DNA of 5,139 nucleotides from an uncultured Bacteroidales bacterium (GTDB lineage Bacteria > Bacteroidota > Bacteroidia > Bacteroidales > UBA932). The stretch covers positions 12,950 through 18,088 of the forward strand of contig ONFK01000023.1 in assembly GCA_900317065.1 (NCBI GenBank), read 5' to 3'. Below the pieces are notes generated by a model. The model saw only the letters and a list, made by a program, of their open reading frames with translations. It was not told the DNA's origin and ran no database searches. A program made the translations under genes and the position numbers. Shown piece after piece: positions 1 to 5,139 of this stretch; position 1 is the stretch's first letter, and every line of letters begins with the position of its first letter.

Positions 1-360
1 AGGGCGGTCAGTTTCACCCCGCTCGGAAGCAGCATGCTGCCGTTCATCAAGGGAGGGAAGGACAGCGTCCGGCTGAAGAAAATGCCGGATGTGCAGACAG
101 GCGACATACTTCTCGTCCGCCTCCCCGGCCCGCGCTATGTGCTCCACAGGCTGATCCGGAAAGAAGGTTCGGAATTGACCTTGATGGGTGACGGCAATCT
201 GGCGGGTGTAGAAAAATGCACCGTCGGCGACGTGCTCGGCACGGTGACTGCGATAGTAAAGAAACATCGGACGGTAGTGCCCGGAAAAGGTCGCCTTTGG
301 AGGGTGCTGAAACCGTTCCGGAGATATATTTTGGGAATATACAGAAGAATAGCATTATGA
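1..360 (+). CDS. S24/S26 signal-peptidase-like serine protease, 5'-truncated
   Basis: The frame is open from base 1, so the true start lies upstream; 119 residues are visible. The ATG at 34 is not the start because it sits inside the catalytic motif. Numbering from the first visible codon, G-S-S-M-L-P at 9-14 matches the S-x-M-x-P box of S26/S24 peptidases, with Ser11 as the likely nucleophile. G-D-I-L-L-V at 34-39 is the usual following strand. His49 in V-L-H-R-L takes the place occupied by His in ER/SipW-type (S26B) signal peptidases rather than the Lys of LepB. M-G-D-G-N near 62-66 matches the conserved G-D-x-N loop. The C-terminus is basic (K-P-F-R-R-Y near 104-109) and no membrane segment is visible in this part. 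The family cleaves leader or signal peptides, or acts on itself as LexA-like proteins do. The stop overlaps the next ATG (ATGA), so translation is coupled to the PqqD-like gene, and the context suggests leader-peptide cleavage. That role is inferred and the substrate is unknown. Confidence 0.8.
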   Translation, partial: RAVSFTPLGSSMLPFIKGGKDSVRLKKMPDVQTGDILLVRLPGPRYVLHRLIRKEGSELTLMGDGNLAGVEKCTVGDVLGTVTAIVKKHRTVVPGKGRLWRVLKPFRRYILGIYRRIAL

Positions 361-623
361 AAATCAAAGAAGGATTCACGCTTCGCCAGATTTGCGGCGA
401 GTATGTAGTGGTGGGCGAAGGCCTGGCACAGGTCAATTTCAACAAACTGCTCTCGCTGAACGAGACGGCCGCATACCTTTGGCAGAAGGTCGAGGGGAAG
501 GAATTTACGAAAGAAGATCTGGTGGCCCTGCTGCTCGAGAACTATGAGGTCGAGGAGGCCCGTGCTTCGGAAGATGTCGTTAAACTGCTGGAAATCTGGC
601 AGAAAGAAGGCGTAGTGGAATAA
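357..623 (+). CDS. PqqD-like peptide-binding protein (RiPP recognition element)
   Basis: An 88-residue protein of typical size for free-standing PqqD-like proteins. The start is the ATG overlapping the upstream TGA as ATGA; longer readings of this frame lie inside the protease gene and are not needed. The N-terminal strands (F-T-L-R-Q-I-C-G-E-Y-V-V-V-G) are followed by the hallmark segment L-N-E-T-A-A-Y-L-W-Q-K-V-E-G at 34-47, which resembles the PqqD 'lNetaa.iW' helix. An acidic helical C-terminal half (48-88) follows. Family members fold as small winged helices that bind the leader of a ribosomal peptide and present it to a modifying enzyme. Here the protein sits between a leader-type protease and an exporter, which fits that role, but no precursor or modifying enzyme is in view. 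No strong ribosome binding site is visible, so expression probably depends on coupling. Family confidence is good; pathway confidence is low. Confidence 0.82.
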   Translation: MKIKEGFTLRQICGEYVVVGEGLAQVNFNKLLSLNETAAYLWQKVEGKEFTKEDLVALLLENYEVEEARASEDVVKLLEIWQKEGVVE

Positions 624-2245
624 TGGAAAGGCCGTTCCGCACTTGTGCGAAGGCACTCTGGAGAATGTCCGTCCCGGTCCGGTGGCGGATGCTGGTCAGC
701 GTGCTCCTGGGAACAGTGCGGATCGCAGTGTCCCTTGCCTTTGTCTGGACGAGCAAGCATCTCGTGGACATAGCCACGAAGGTGTCGGACGATCCGCTGG
801 GCGCCGGTATCCGGCTTTTCGCGGGAGTGCTTGTGCTGCAGCTGTGCGTGGTGCTGTTCGTGAACTGGTGGGATGCCTACAGTGAGGTCAAATCCCGCAA
901 CCGCCTGCGCATGGATACCTTCGCGAAGGTGATGAGCAGCCGCTGGGACGGCCGCGAGCGCTTTCTTTCCGGAGATACGGTCAACCGTCTGGAAGAGGAC
1001 GTGCGCGTCGTGGCCGACCTGCTGATCGCCCGCCTGCCCGGAGTCGTGGTCACCCTCCTGCAACTGGCGGCGGCCTCGGCCTATCTGATGACCCTCGCCC
1101 CGAATCTGCTCTGGGTGCTGCTCATCCTCATGTTCTCCGCCGTATTCGGGTCCAAGATGTTTTTCAGGCAGATACGTTCCCTGATGGCCCGCATCCGCGC
1201 CCGCGAGAGCGAACTTCAGCAGCATATGCAGGAGAGCCTTCAGCACCGCGTGCTCGTGCTGACCCTGACCAATCTGGACCGTGTCCTCGAGAAGTTCGGA
1301 TGGCTGCAGGCGGATATTGAGAGCAATACGCGCAAACGCCTGAATTATAATGCGGTAGCCCGCGGGCTGATGTTCCTCGGCTTCCAGGCCGGGCACGCCG
1401 CCGCCTTCCTTTGGGGAGCGGTGGGAATCATGCACGGCACTGTCACCTATGGCATGATGACGGCTTTTCTCCAGCTCGTCGGGCAGGTACAGCGCCCCAT
1501 CGCCGAATTCGGCAGGCAGGTGCCCGCATTCATACAGGCCATAGCATCCGTGGAGCGGGTAATGGACCTTGAGGAGCTCGAGCAGGAGCCTTCCTCCGAA
1601 AGCGTCATTCTGGAGGGCGCCCCCGCGGTTGAAATCGCCGGAGTGAGTTATTCCTATCCGGGGTCGCCGGTGAAGGTCCTGGACAACTATTCGGCGGTCT
1701 TTCCCGGAGGATCCTTCTCGGTGGTGGCAGGGCCTACCGGAGCCGGCAAAAGCACCCTCATCCGACTCATACTCGGGCTACTGACTCCTTCGGATGGCAG
1801 CATACTCATAGGCGGGCAGCCTGCAGGCGCCTCCCTGCGCGGCAACTTCATGTATATCCCCCAGGGAAATTCCCTGCTCAGCGGTACGATACGCAGCAAT
1901 CTCCAGCTGGCGTCCCCCGACGCGACGGAAGACGATATGCGCGTGGTGCTGGAAACGGCCATGGCCGGTTTCGTCTTCGATCTTCCCCAGGGCCTGGATA
2001 CGCCCTGCGGCGAGGTTGGCAGCGGCCTGAGCGAAGGGCAGTGCCAGAGAATCGCGATAGCGCGCAGCCTGCTGAGGCCGGGAGGCATCCTGATTCTGGA
2101 TGAATCCACCTCGGCACTCGATGCTGCGACCGAGGAGGCTCTGCTTCAGAATCTCTATGCAAATTATCATCAGAAAAAAACGATTATTTTTGTCTCTCAC
2201 CGTCAGGCGGTTGTGCGTTTTGCCGATAAGGTAATAGAGGTTTGA
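623..2245 (+). CDS. ABC exporter, fused membrane and ATPase domains
   Basis: A 540-residue half-transporter of the ABCB/MsbA-like exporter class, expected to act as a homodimer in the inner membrane. The ATG overlaps the preceding TAA by one base (TAATG). The membrane domain spans about 1-310, with hydrophobic stretches near 21-42, 62-82, 139-176 (probably two helices) and 247-290. The ATPase domain covers about 335-540 and looks complete: aromatic A-loop near Tyr343/Tyr345, Walker A G-P-T-G-A-G-K-S-T at 370-378 (Lys376), Q-loop Gln414, signature L-S-E-G-Q at 469-473, Walker B I-L-I-L-D-E with Asp493 and catalytic Glu494, D-loop S-A-L-D at 497-500, H-loop His526. There is no N-terminal C39 peptidase domain, so any leader cleavage would need a separate protease, such as the one encoded two genes upstream. 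The gene is GC-rich (about 75% G+C in 1021-1080). Its substrate may be a processed peptide, inferred from context only; lipid or drug export cannot be excluded. Confidence 0.93.
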   Translation: MERPFRTCAKALWRMSVPVRWRMLVSVLLGTVRIAVSLAFVWTSKHLVDIATKVSDDPLGAGIRLFAGVLVLQLCVVLFVNWWDAYSEVKSRNRLRMDTFAKVMSSRWDGRERFLSGDTVNRLEEDVRVVADLLIARLPGVVVTLLQLAAASAYLMTLAPNLLWVLLILMFSAVFGSKMFFRQIRSLMARIRARESELQQHMQESLQHRVLVLTLTNLDRVLEKFGWLQADIESNTRKRLNYNAVARGLMFLGFQAGHAAAFLWGAVGIMHGTVTYGMMTAFLQLVGQVQRPIAEFGRQVPAFIQAIASVERVMDLEELEQEPSSESVILEGAPAVEIAGVSYSYPGSPVKVLDNYSAVFPGGSFSVVAGPTGAGKSTLIRLILGLLTPSDGSILIGGQPAGASLRGNFMYIPQGNSLLSGTIRSNLQLASPDATEDDMRVVLETAMAGFVFDLPQGLDTPCGEVGSGLSEGQCQRIAIARSLLRPGGILILDESTSALDAATEEALLQNLYANYHQKKTIIFVSHRQAVVRFADKVIEV

Positions 2246-2282
2246 TGTGCCTGAAAAATAAAAATAATCCAAAAAAATGCAC

Positions 2283-2290
2283 TAAATTTG
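2283..2290 (+). promoter_or_regulatory. Bacteroidota-type -7 promoter box (TAnnTTTG)
   Basis: TAAATTTG matches the TAnnTTTG -7 consensus of the Bacteroidota primary sigma factor. It lies in an A-rich spacer of 82 bases between the ABC exporter and the next start, about 38 bases before the ATG at 2328. Transcription would begin near 2296-2298. No good -33 TTTG element is seen at the usual spacing; an A-rich tract (about 2253-2277) lies there instead. It would drive the secreted-protein and lipoprotein genes separately from the ABC cassette. Confidence 0.6.
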
Positions 2291-2303
2291 CATGTTGAAT
2301 GCA
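2289..2303. repeat. short dyad TGCAT-gttga-ATGCA at the expected transcription start
   Basis: A perfect 5-base inverted repeat with a 5-base spacer begins at the last two bases of the -7 box and covers the expected start of transcription. It could be a small operator or a weak 5' mRNA hairpin. A dyad this short is also common by chance. Confidence 0.2.
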
Positions 2304-2327
2304 TCTTTAGTATAAATGCTTACGAGT

Positions 2328-2882
2328 ATGAATACACTTAGAAAAATCGTTTTTGTACTTCTTTTGACCGCAATGCCTGTTCTTGCATCCGCCCAGAAGC
2401 TGTCCAAGATACCCCAGAGGAACGAGATAGTCCGGATCGAATCCGGAGAAGATCCCGATGCCGAGGCGCTTGAGGTGTTCGACAGTCCGGTGAACGGCGA
2501 AAGCAGATATTATCTGTCCGTGGGTCATCTCGGATTCGGAGACGAGGTTGTCCAGATTCTTTTCGATCCGATCTTCGAGCTGTTCATCCCCCTGGGAAGC
2601 AATCTTTCCGAAGCATTGGAAACACTGAACAAGTTGAAGGATCTGTACAAGGAAGCGCCCGGCACGGGCATCGAAATCCAGGGCTGCCTTGCATTCGGAT
2701 TTCCCAAGGACGAGAAAATGGAGACGGTCACCGTCACTTATCGGAAGGTGCTTCTCAGCCGCATGCTCGAGTTCAGCGTACAGCGCGAGGGCTATATTCG
2801 TTCCGCTCACGTCCAGAAGTCCGATTTCGGCTCCCTGGTCTCAAGCGTGAAGCTGCATCACAAATTGTTTCCTAAAAAGTAA
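2328..2882 (+). CDS. secreted protein of unknown function
   Basis: A 184-residue protein when started at the ATG at 2328. The in-frame ATG at 2316 would only add M-L-T-S ahead of the signal peptide, so 2328 is preferred. Residues 1-22 form a classic Sec signal peptide: Arg5-Lys6, a hydrophobic core (I-V-F-V-L-L-L-T-A-M), then A-S-A at 20-22 with predicted cleavage before Gln23. There is no lipobox, so it is periplasmic or released rather than lipid-anchored. The mature part alternates strand-like and helical stretches, with a hydrophobic central patch (I-L-F-D-P-I-F-E-L-F-I-P-L-G) and a basic C-terminus ending K-L-F-P-K-K. I do not assign a named domain, although the layout resembles secreted proteins of unknown function common in gut Bacteroidales. 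It is the first gene after the promoter at 2283, and the next gene begins six bases after its stop, so the two are probably co-transcribed. Confidence 0.8.
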   Translation: MNTLRKIVFVLLLTAMPVLASAQKLSKIPQRNEIVRIESGEDPDAEALEVFDSPVNGESRYYLSVGHLGFGDEVVQILFDPIFELFIPLGSNLSEALETLNKLKDLYKEAPGTGIEIQGCLAFGFPKDEKMETVTVTYRKVLLSRMLEFSVQREGYIRSAHVQKSDFGSLVSSVKLHHKLFPKK

Positions 2883-2888
2883 TACGAT

Positions 2889-3497
2889 ATGAAGATTAGA
2901 TTCTTTTCTTTCATTCTGGCATCTGTAGCCGCCCTTTCGCTTCTTGCATCCTGCGAAAAGGCGGAGCGTGCCGTTGTCGCCGAAGAAGAGACTGTAGCGG
3001 CAGCCGGGCAGGAGCTCACAGTAGCGGAAGCCGTGGACGCCCTCACCAAGTCAGTCACCAAAGAAGACCTGAAGGATCTCAGCCTTTTCCTCAAAGCAGG
3101 CTCCACCGACAGCTCCATTTATCTGAAAATCACTGACGGAGAAGAAGAGACCGTCAGCGGCGAAGTGAGCCTCGTGGCAGGAGAAAACCGCAAGCTGGTA
3201 GGCCTTAACCTTATGATTTATGAAGCGTTGCCCGTCACCGGCACCGTGGATGTCATTCAGGCAGGCCTTTACCTCGCAAAGGCCAGGCTTTGTATCTGGG
3301 CCCCCGAGCTTCTCAACGAAAGCCTCGCCAAGGCTAACGAAGCGATCAAGGTCGACATGGCTTATATGTACCATGTGGAACTGCGCGCAGTTGAGGATAC
3401 AGAGGCCGGAACCACAAGTATATCGGTATTCCTGGTAAATAACAGCAATCCCGACGATGTGCTGAATGTCAGCGACCTGATAGCAATGCTCGGATGA
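2889..3497 (+). CDS. lipoprotein of unknown function
   Basis: A 202-residue lipoprotein. The leader has Lys2 and Arg4, a hydrophobic core, and a lipobox L-L-A-S-C with Cys22 as the lipid-bearing residue. Glu23 at position +2, followed by K-A-E-R-A, opens an acidic Glu/Ala-rich tether to about residue 43. Bacteroidota surface lipoproteins often carry acidic residues just after the cysteine, so outer-membrane or surface placement is plausible but unproven. The rest holds helix-rich segments (A-E-A-V-D-A-L-T-K-S, and Y-L-A-K-A-R-L-C-I-W-A-P-E-L-L-N-E-S near 128-144) and several strands. No catalytic motif or known domain is recognised. Its TGA overlaps the next ATG (ATGA at 3494-3497), so it is coupled to the hydrolase gene. 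It might be a partner or substrate-capture protein for the hydrolase; this is speculation from gene order. Confidence 0.8.
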   Translation: MKIRFFSFILASVAALSLLASCEKAERAVVAEEETVAAAGQELTVAEAVDALTKSVTKEDLKDLSLFLKAGSTDSSIYLKITDGEEETVSGEVSLVAGENRKLVGLNLMIYEALPVTGTVDVIQAGLYLAKARLCIWAPELLNESLAKANEAIKVDMAYMYHVELRAVEDTEAGTTSISVFLVNNSNPDDVLNVSDLIAMLG

Positions 3498-4636
3498 AAA
3501 GACGTGCATTGTGTCTCATAACGGCGGCGTGCCTGCTTTTGTCCTGTGGCAAGAGTGAGCGCGCCGAACTGCTTGATGCCCCGGGGGCATATACAATAGT
3601 GGACTCGGAACTTATGACTCCGGGCGGATTTGCGGATTATGCATACGACGGGTCGGATCCCACATGGGGAAAGTTCTATCAAGTTTATCTGAATTCCTTG
3701 AATGCCGCCCTGAAAGCCAAGAATCTCCTTCTTGGCGCTGCCATGGCGGTAGAAGCTGGGCATCCCGGTGCTGACTGGGGATACAGGAAATACATCATAA
3801 ACTACACAAGCACCGATGCACAAGGCAAGCCCGTAAAGCTTTCCGAGGTCGTAATAGTGCCCACCGGAATCGGATGGAATCACCGTCCGTCCAAGATATT
3901 CCTCTGCAGCCACTATACTATCTTCGCCGATTACGAAAGGTCTACCGGTGAGTTCGCGGATTACCTGACAGGGACGGCGGCATCCGATGCGGTATTCATC
4001 TGCCCGGATCAGGAAGGCTACGGCGCCTCTGTCGACCATATCCATCCCTGCCTTGCCAATATGCAGATTGCACGCCAGTTGGTGGACGGAACCTTCGCAG
4101 CCCTCAAACTGCTGGAAGACGAGGGGATAAAGATGAAAAAGGATTTCCGCCTCTACAACGGCGGATACTCCCTGGGCGCTTCCTATGCTCTTGCAGTGCA
4201 TAAGTACATAGAGACGGTCTGCACCCCGGAAGAGCGGGAGCAACTGCATCTGGAAGCGTCCTACTGCGGCGGCGGGCCTTATTCTCCGTTATATACTTTC
4301 CAATGGTATACCGAGCAGGAGACGGTCTATTATACCTGCGTGCTCCCTATGCTGATCGACGGCATGGTATACAGTTATCCTGAGTTTTTCGACGGAATCA
4401 GGACGGAGGACTACTTCACCCGGGAGTTCCTCGATGCCGGCGTGCTGGAAATGGTGCGCAGCAAGGAGTATTCATCGGCCTACCTGCGCCCTTATATAAA
4501 AGAAAAGGTGGGCGACAGGGTGGACTGCGGGGCGTTCGAGCTGATCGTCAGGAGCATGCGCTCGCGCAGGGTCTCGGCGGCGTCAAGGGCCACCGCAGCG
4601 TCGGCGGCATGCGCGCCTCCATCTACAATGCGATGA
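3494..4636 (+). CDS. alpha/beta-hydrolase lipoprotein, 3'-truncated and joined out of frame to serC DNA
   Basis: An open frame of 380 codons, of which only about the first 350 appear native. The leader ends in L-L-L-S-C with Cys18 as the lipidated residue, followed by G-K-S-E-R-A. The fold is supported by a strand followed by P-D-Q-E-G-Y-G near 173-179 (the loop seen as 'PDxxGYG' in secreted lipases and esterases) and by the nucleophile elbow G-Y-S-L-G at 224-228 with Ser226. Up to about residue 350 the sequence is ordinary (Y-I-K-E-K-V-G-D-R-V-D near 335-345). After about S-M-R-S-R it turns into Ala/Ser/Arg-rich text ending A-P-P-S-T-M-R, typical of GC-rich DNA read in the wrong frame. In the same DNA another frame encodes the SerC tail. 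The C-terminal part expected to hold the catalytic Asp and His is missing, so the product is probably inactive if the sequence is real. Substrate unknown; an ester is likely. Confidence 0.78.
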   Translation: MKRRALCLITAACLLLSCGKSERAELLDAPGAYTIVDSELMTPGGFADYAYDGSDPTWGKFYQVYLNSLNAALKAKNLLLGAAMAVEAGHPGADWGYRKYIINYTSTDAQGKPVKLSEVVIVPTGIGWNHRPSKIFLCSHYTIFADYERSTGEFADYLTGTAASDAVFICPDQEGYGASVDHIHPCLANMQIARQLVDGTFAALKLLEDEGIKMKKDFRLYNGGYSLGASYALAVHKYIETVCTPEEREQLHLEASYCGGGPYSPLYTFQWYTEQETVYYTCVLPMLIDGMVYSYPEFFDGIRTEDYFTREFLDAGVLEMVRSKEYSSAYLRPYIKEKVGDRVDCGAFELIVRSMRSRRVSAASRATAASAACAPPSTMR

Positions 4637-4698
4637 CCTATGAGGGCGTCGACCAGCTCGCATCCTTCATGGAAGATTTCCAGAAAACGCACGCCTGA
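4552..4698 (+). pseudogene. serC: 3' fragment of phosphoserine aminotransferase gene (serC)
   Basis: This frame differs from the hydrolase frame and encodes 48 residues ending at TGA 4696-4698. K-G-H-R-S-V-G-G-M-R-A-S-I-Y-N-A-M, followed by an E-G-V-x-x-L-x-x-F-M-x-x-F pattern, is the highly conserved C-terminus of SerC. SerC is the PLP enzyme converting 3-phosphohydroxypyruvate to phosphoserine in serine (and, in some bacteria, pyridoxine) synthesis. Full-length SerC is about 360 residues, so roughly 85% is absent. Upstream of about 4552 the frame stays open but no longer resembles SerC, so the boundary is approximate. There is no start codon or promoter of its own and the piece cannot be functional. 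The 3' end, stop codon and following terminator look intact, as expected if this segment and the regulator downstream come from one continuous genome. The donor lineage cannot be fixed from 48 residues. Confidence 0.85.
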
Positions 4699-4742
4699 TG
4701 GTCATAAAACGACTATTTTCCTAAAAATAGAAAGCAGTCCAG

Positions 4743-4802
4743 AACAAGGAAAGAGTTTCTCCACAGAGACCGCTCTTTCCTTGTTTATTTGCGCCTTTTT
4801 TT
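4743..4802 (+). terminator. intrinsic terminator after serC
   Basis: A perfect 13-base inverted repeat, AACAAGGAAAGAG (4743-4755) and CTCTTTCCTTGTT (4773-4785), encloses a 17-base loop that can itself pair (TCTC 4758-4761 with GAGA 4766-4769). The stem is followed by TTTATTT and then a run of seven T at 4796-4802. The T-rich tail on the + strand, absent on the other side, makes this a rightward terminator for serC transcription. Confidence 0.8.
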
Positions 4803-4809
4803 GTATAAT
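4781..4809 (+). promoter_or_regulatory. sigma-70/SigA-type promoter for the DeoR-family gene
   Basis: A perfect -10 TATAAT at 4804-4809 lies exactly 17 bases downstream of TTGTTT (4781-4786), a partial -35 match (TTG of TTGACA). Transcription would start near 4816, about 29 bases before the ATG. The -35 element falls inside the right arm of the serC terminator. This architecture is typical of Firmicutes and many other bacteria but not of Bacteroidota, whose -7 element is TAnnTTTG. Confidence 0.65.
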
Positions 4810-4825
4810 AATGTTAGTTATATGC

Positions 4826-4838
4826 AGGAAAGGGTGAT
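4826..4838 (+). promoter_or_regulatory. strong Shine-Dalgarno sequence
   Basis: AGGAAAGGGTGAT is close to the anti-Shine-Dalgarno complement AAAGGAGGTGAT and ends six bases before the ATG at 4845. It fixes that start. None of the upstream genes in the window has a comparable site. Confidence 0.75.
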
Positions 4839-4844
4839 TATATC

Positions 4845-5139
4845 ATGCATATAAGACAGACAAAATTACTCGATATCGTCAACCGCAAACAGAAGGTTTC
4901 TGTGACGGATCTCGCGGAAGCGCTGAATGTCTCAGAGGTCACAATCCGCAAAGACCTCACCGCCTTGGAGCAGAAGGGGCTGCTTCATCGGGAGCATGGA
5001 TACGCTGTCATGAGTGCTTCAAACAAAGCCTTGCATCAACTGTCTTTCAATTATGAACGAAAACGACGGATTGCGGTTCGTGCGGCAGAGTCCGTCAAAA
5101 ATGGTGAGACTGTCATGCTGAGTTCCGGTGCCTGTTGCA
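4845..5139 (+). CDS. DeoR/GlpR-family transcriptional regulator, 3'-truncated by the window
   Basis: Ninety-eight codons are visible before the window ends. Residues 5-55 form the DeoR winged helix-turn-helix: R-Q-T-K-L-L-D-I-V at 4-12, V-T-D-L-A-E-A-L-N-V-S at 20-30, recognition helix E-V-T-I-R-K-D-L-T-A-L-E at 31-42, and wing G-L-L-H-R-E-H-G at 45-52. The ligand-binding DeoR C-terminal domain begins near 66 (S-F-N-Y-E-R-K-R-R-I-A-V-R-A-A-E-S-V) and reaches S-S-G-A-C-C at 93-98, where relatives usually carry an Asp-x-Gly-Thr/Ser-Thr-like phosphate-binding motif. DeoR-family proteins usually repress sugar or nucleoside catabolism genes and respond to a phosphorylated sugar. The start is fixed by a strong ribosome binding site and the gene has its own promoter, so it probably begins a separate operon whose targets lie downstream. 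G+C is about 50%, well below that of the ABC gene. Probably Firmicutes origin, inferred from expression signals. Confidence 0.9.
   Translation, partial: MHIRQTKLLDIVNRKQKVSVTDLAEALNVSEVTIRKDLTALEQKGLLHREHGYAVMSASNKALHQLSFNYERKRRIAVRAAESVKNGETVMLSSGACC

Noticed and set aside
623..1000. Possible N-terminal C39 peptidase domain on the ABC exporter
   Set aside because: The protein enters the membrane domain within the first 25 residues and has no room for such a domain or its Cys/His motifs.
542..1435. Long antisense open frame of 297 codons opposite the ABC transporter
   Set aside because: It is rich in His, Gln and Glu and has no recognisable domain. It is the mirror of a GC-rich gene whose membrane domain and ATPase motifs are clear on the + strand.
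2316..2327. Alternative upstream start for the secreted protein
   Set aside because: It adds only M-L-T-S ahead of a complete signal peptide; the ATG at 2328 gives the more typical leader.
3362..4249. Antisense open frame of 295 codons opposite the hydrolase
   Set aside because: It has no coherent family features, and the + strand carries a lipobox and a GxSxG motif in the same region.
4530..4636. Simple one-base sequencing error causing a frameshift within one gene
   Set aside because: The two frames encode unrelated families (alpha/beta hydrolase and SerC), so restoring the frame would not give one sensible protein.
4713..4730. AT-only-like hairpin CTATTTT-ccta-AAAATAG after serC
   Set aside because: It is a weak stem with a single G-C pair and no T-run after it; the much stronger hairpin at 4743-4785 is the likely terminator.
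4640..4837. Open frame of 65 codons across the terminator region
   Set aside because: It overlaps the SerC tail in another frame, runs through the terminator hairpin and ends in the ribosome binding site of the regulator; the hydrophobic end is just translated T-rich DNA.

Overview
The window reads as two unlike pieces of bacterial DNA joined near position 4550. Positions 1 to about 4550 look like a Bacteroidota (probably Bacteroidales) genome. Genes are tightly packed with 1-4 base overlaps and start codons lack clear Shine-Dalgarno sequences. There is a promoter box of the Bacteroidota type (TAnnTTTG at 2283-2290), and two lipoproteins with short leaders ending in LASC or LLSC. All supported genes are on the + strand.

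Region 1 (1-2245) is a translationally coupled three-gene cassette. It holds the 3' part of a signal-peptidase-like S24/S26 protease with a Ser-His dyad, an 88-residue PqqD-like protein, and a 540-residue ABC exporter with fused membrane and ATPase domains. PqqD-like proteins bind leader peptides in many RiPP pathways. A leader binder, a leader-type protease and an exporter together suggest peptide maturation and export. No precursor peptide or modifying enzyme lies in the window; they would be upstream.

Region 2 (2246-4550) starts with an A-rich spacer carrying the promoter. It is followed by a secreted protein of unknown function, a 202-residue lipoprotein of unknown function, and an alpha/beta-hydrolase lipoprotein. 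These probably form one transcription unit. Both lipoproteins share the pattern C-x-K-x-E-R-A directly after the lipid-bearing cysteine.

Region 3 (about 4550-5139) begins abruptly. The hydrolase frame loses protein-like sequence, and another frame encodes the last 48 residues of phosphoserine aminotransferase (SerC), ending at 4698. Then come a strong terminator hairpin, a consensus sigma-70/SigA-type promoter (perfect TATAAT), a strong Shine-Dalgarno sequence and the first 98 codons of a DeoR-family regulator. These signals look like Firmicutes rather than Bacteroidota. The hydrolase is thus cut before its expected catalytic Asp/His region, and serC is reduced to its tail. The cause is either a real recombination or deletion or, at least as likely in metagenomic data, an assembly chimera. 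The sequence alone cannot decide.

No tRNA, rRNA, CRISPR array or insertion sequence was seen. No stretch over 300 bases lacks a gene.
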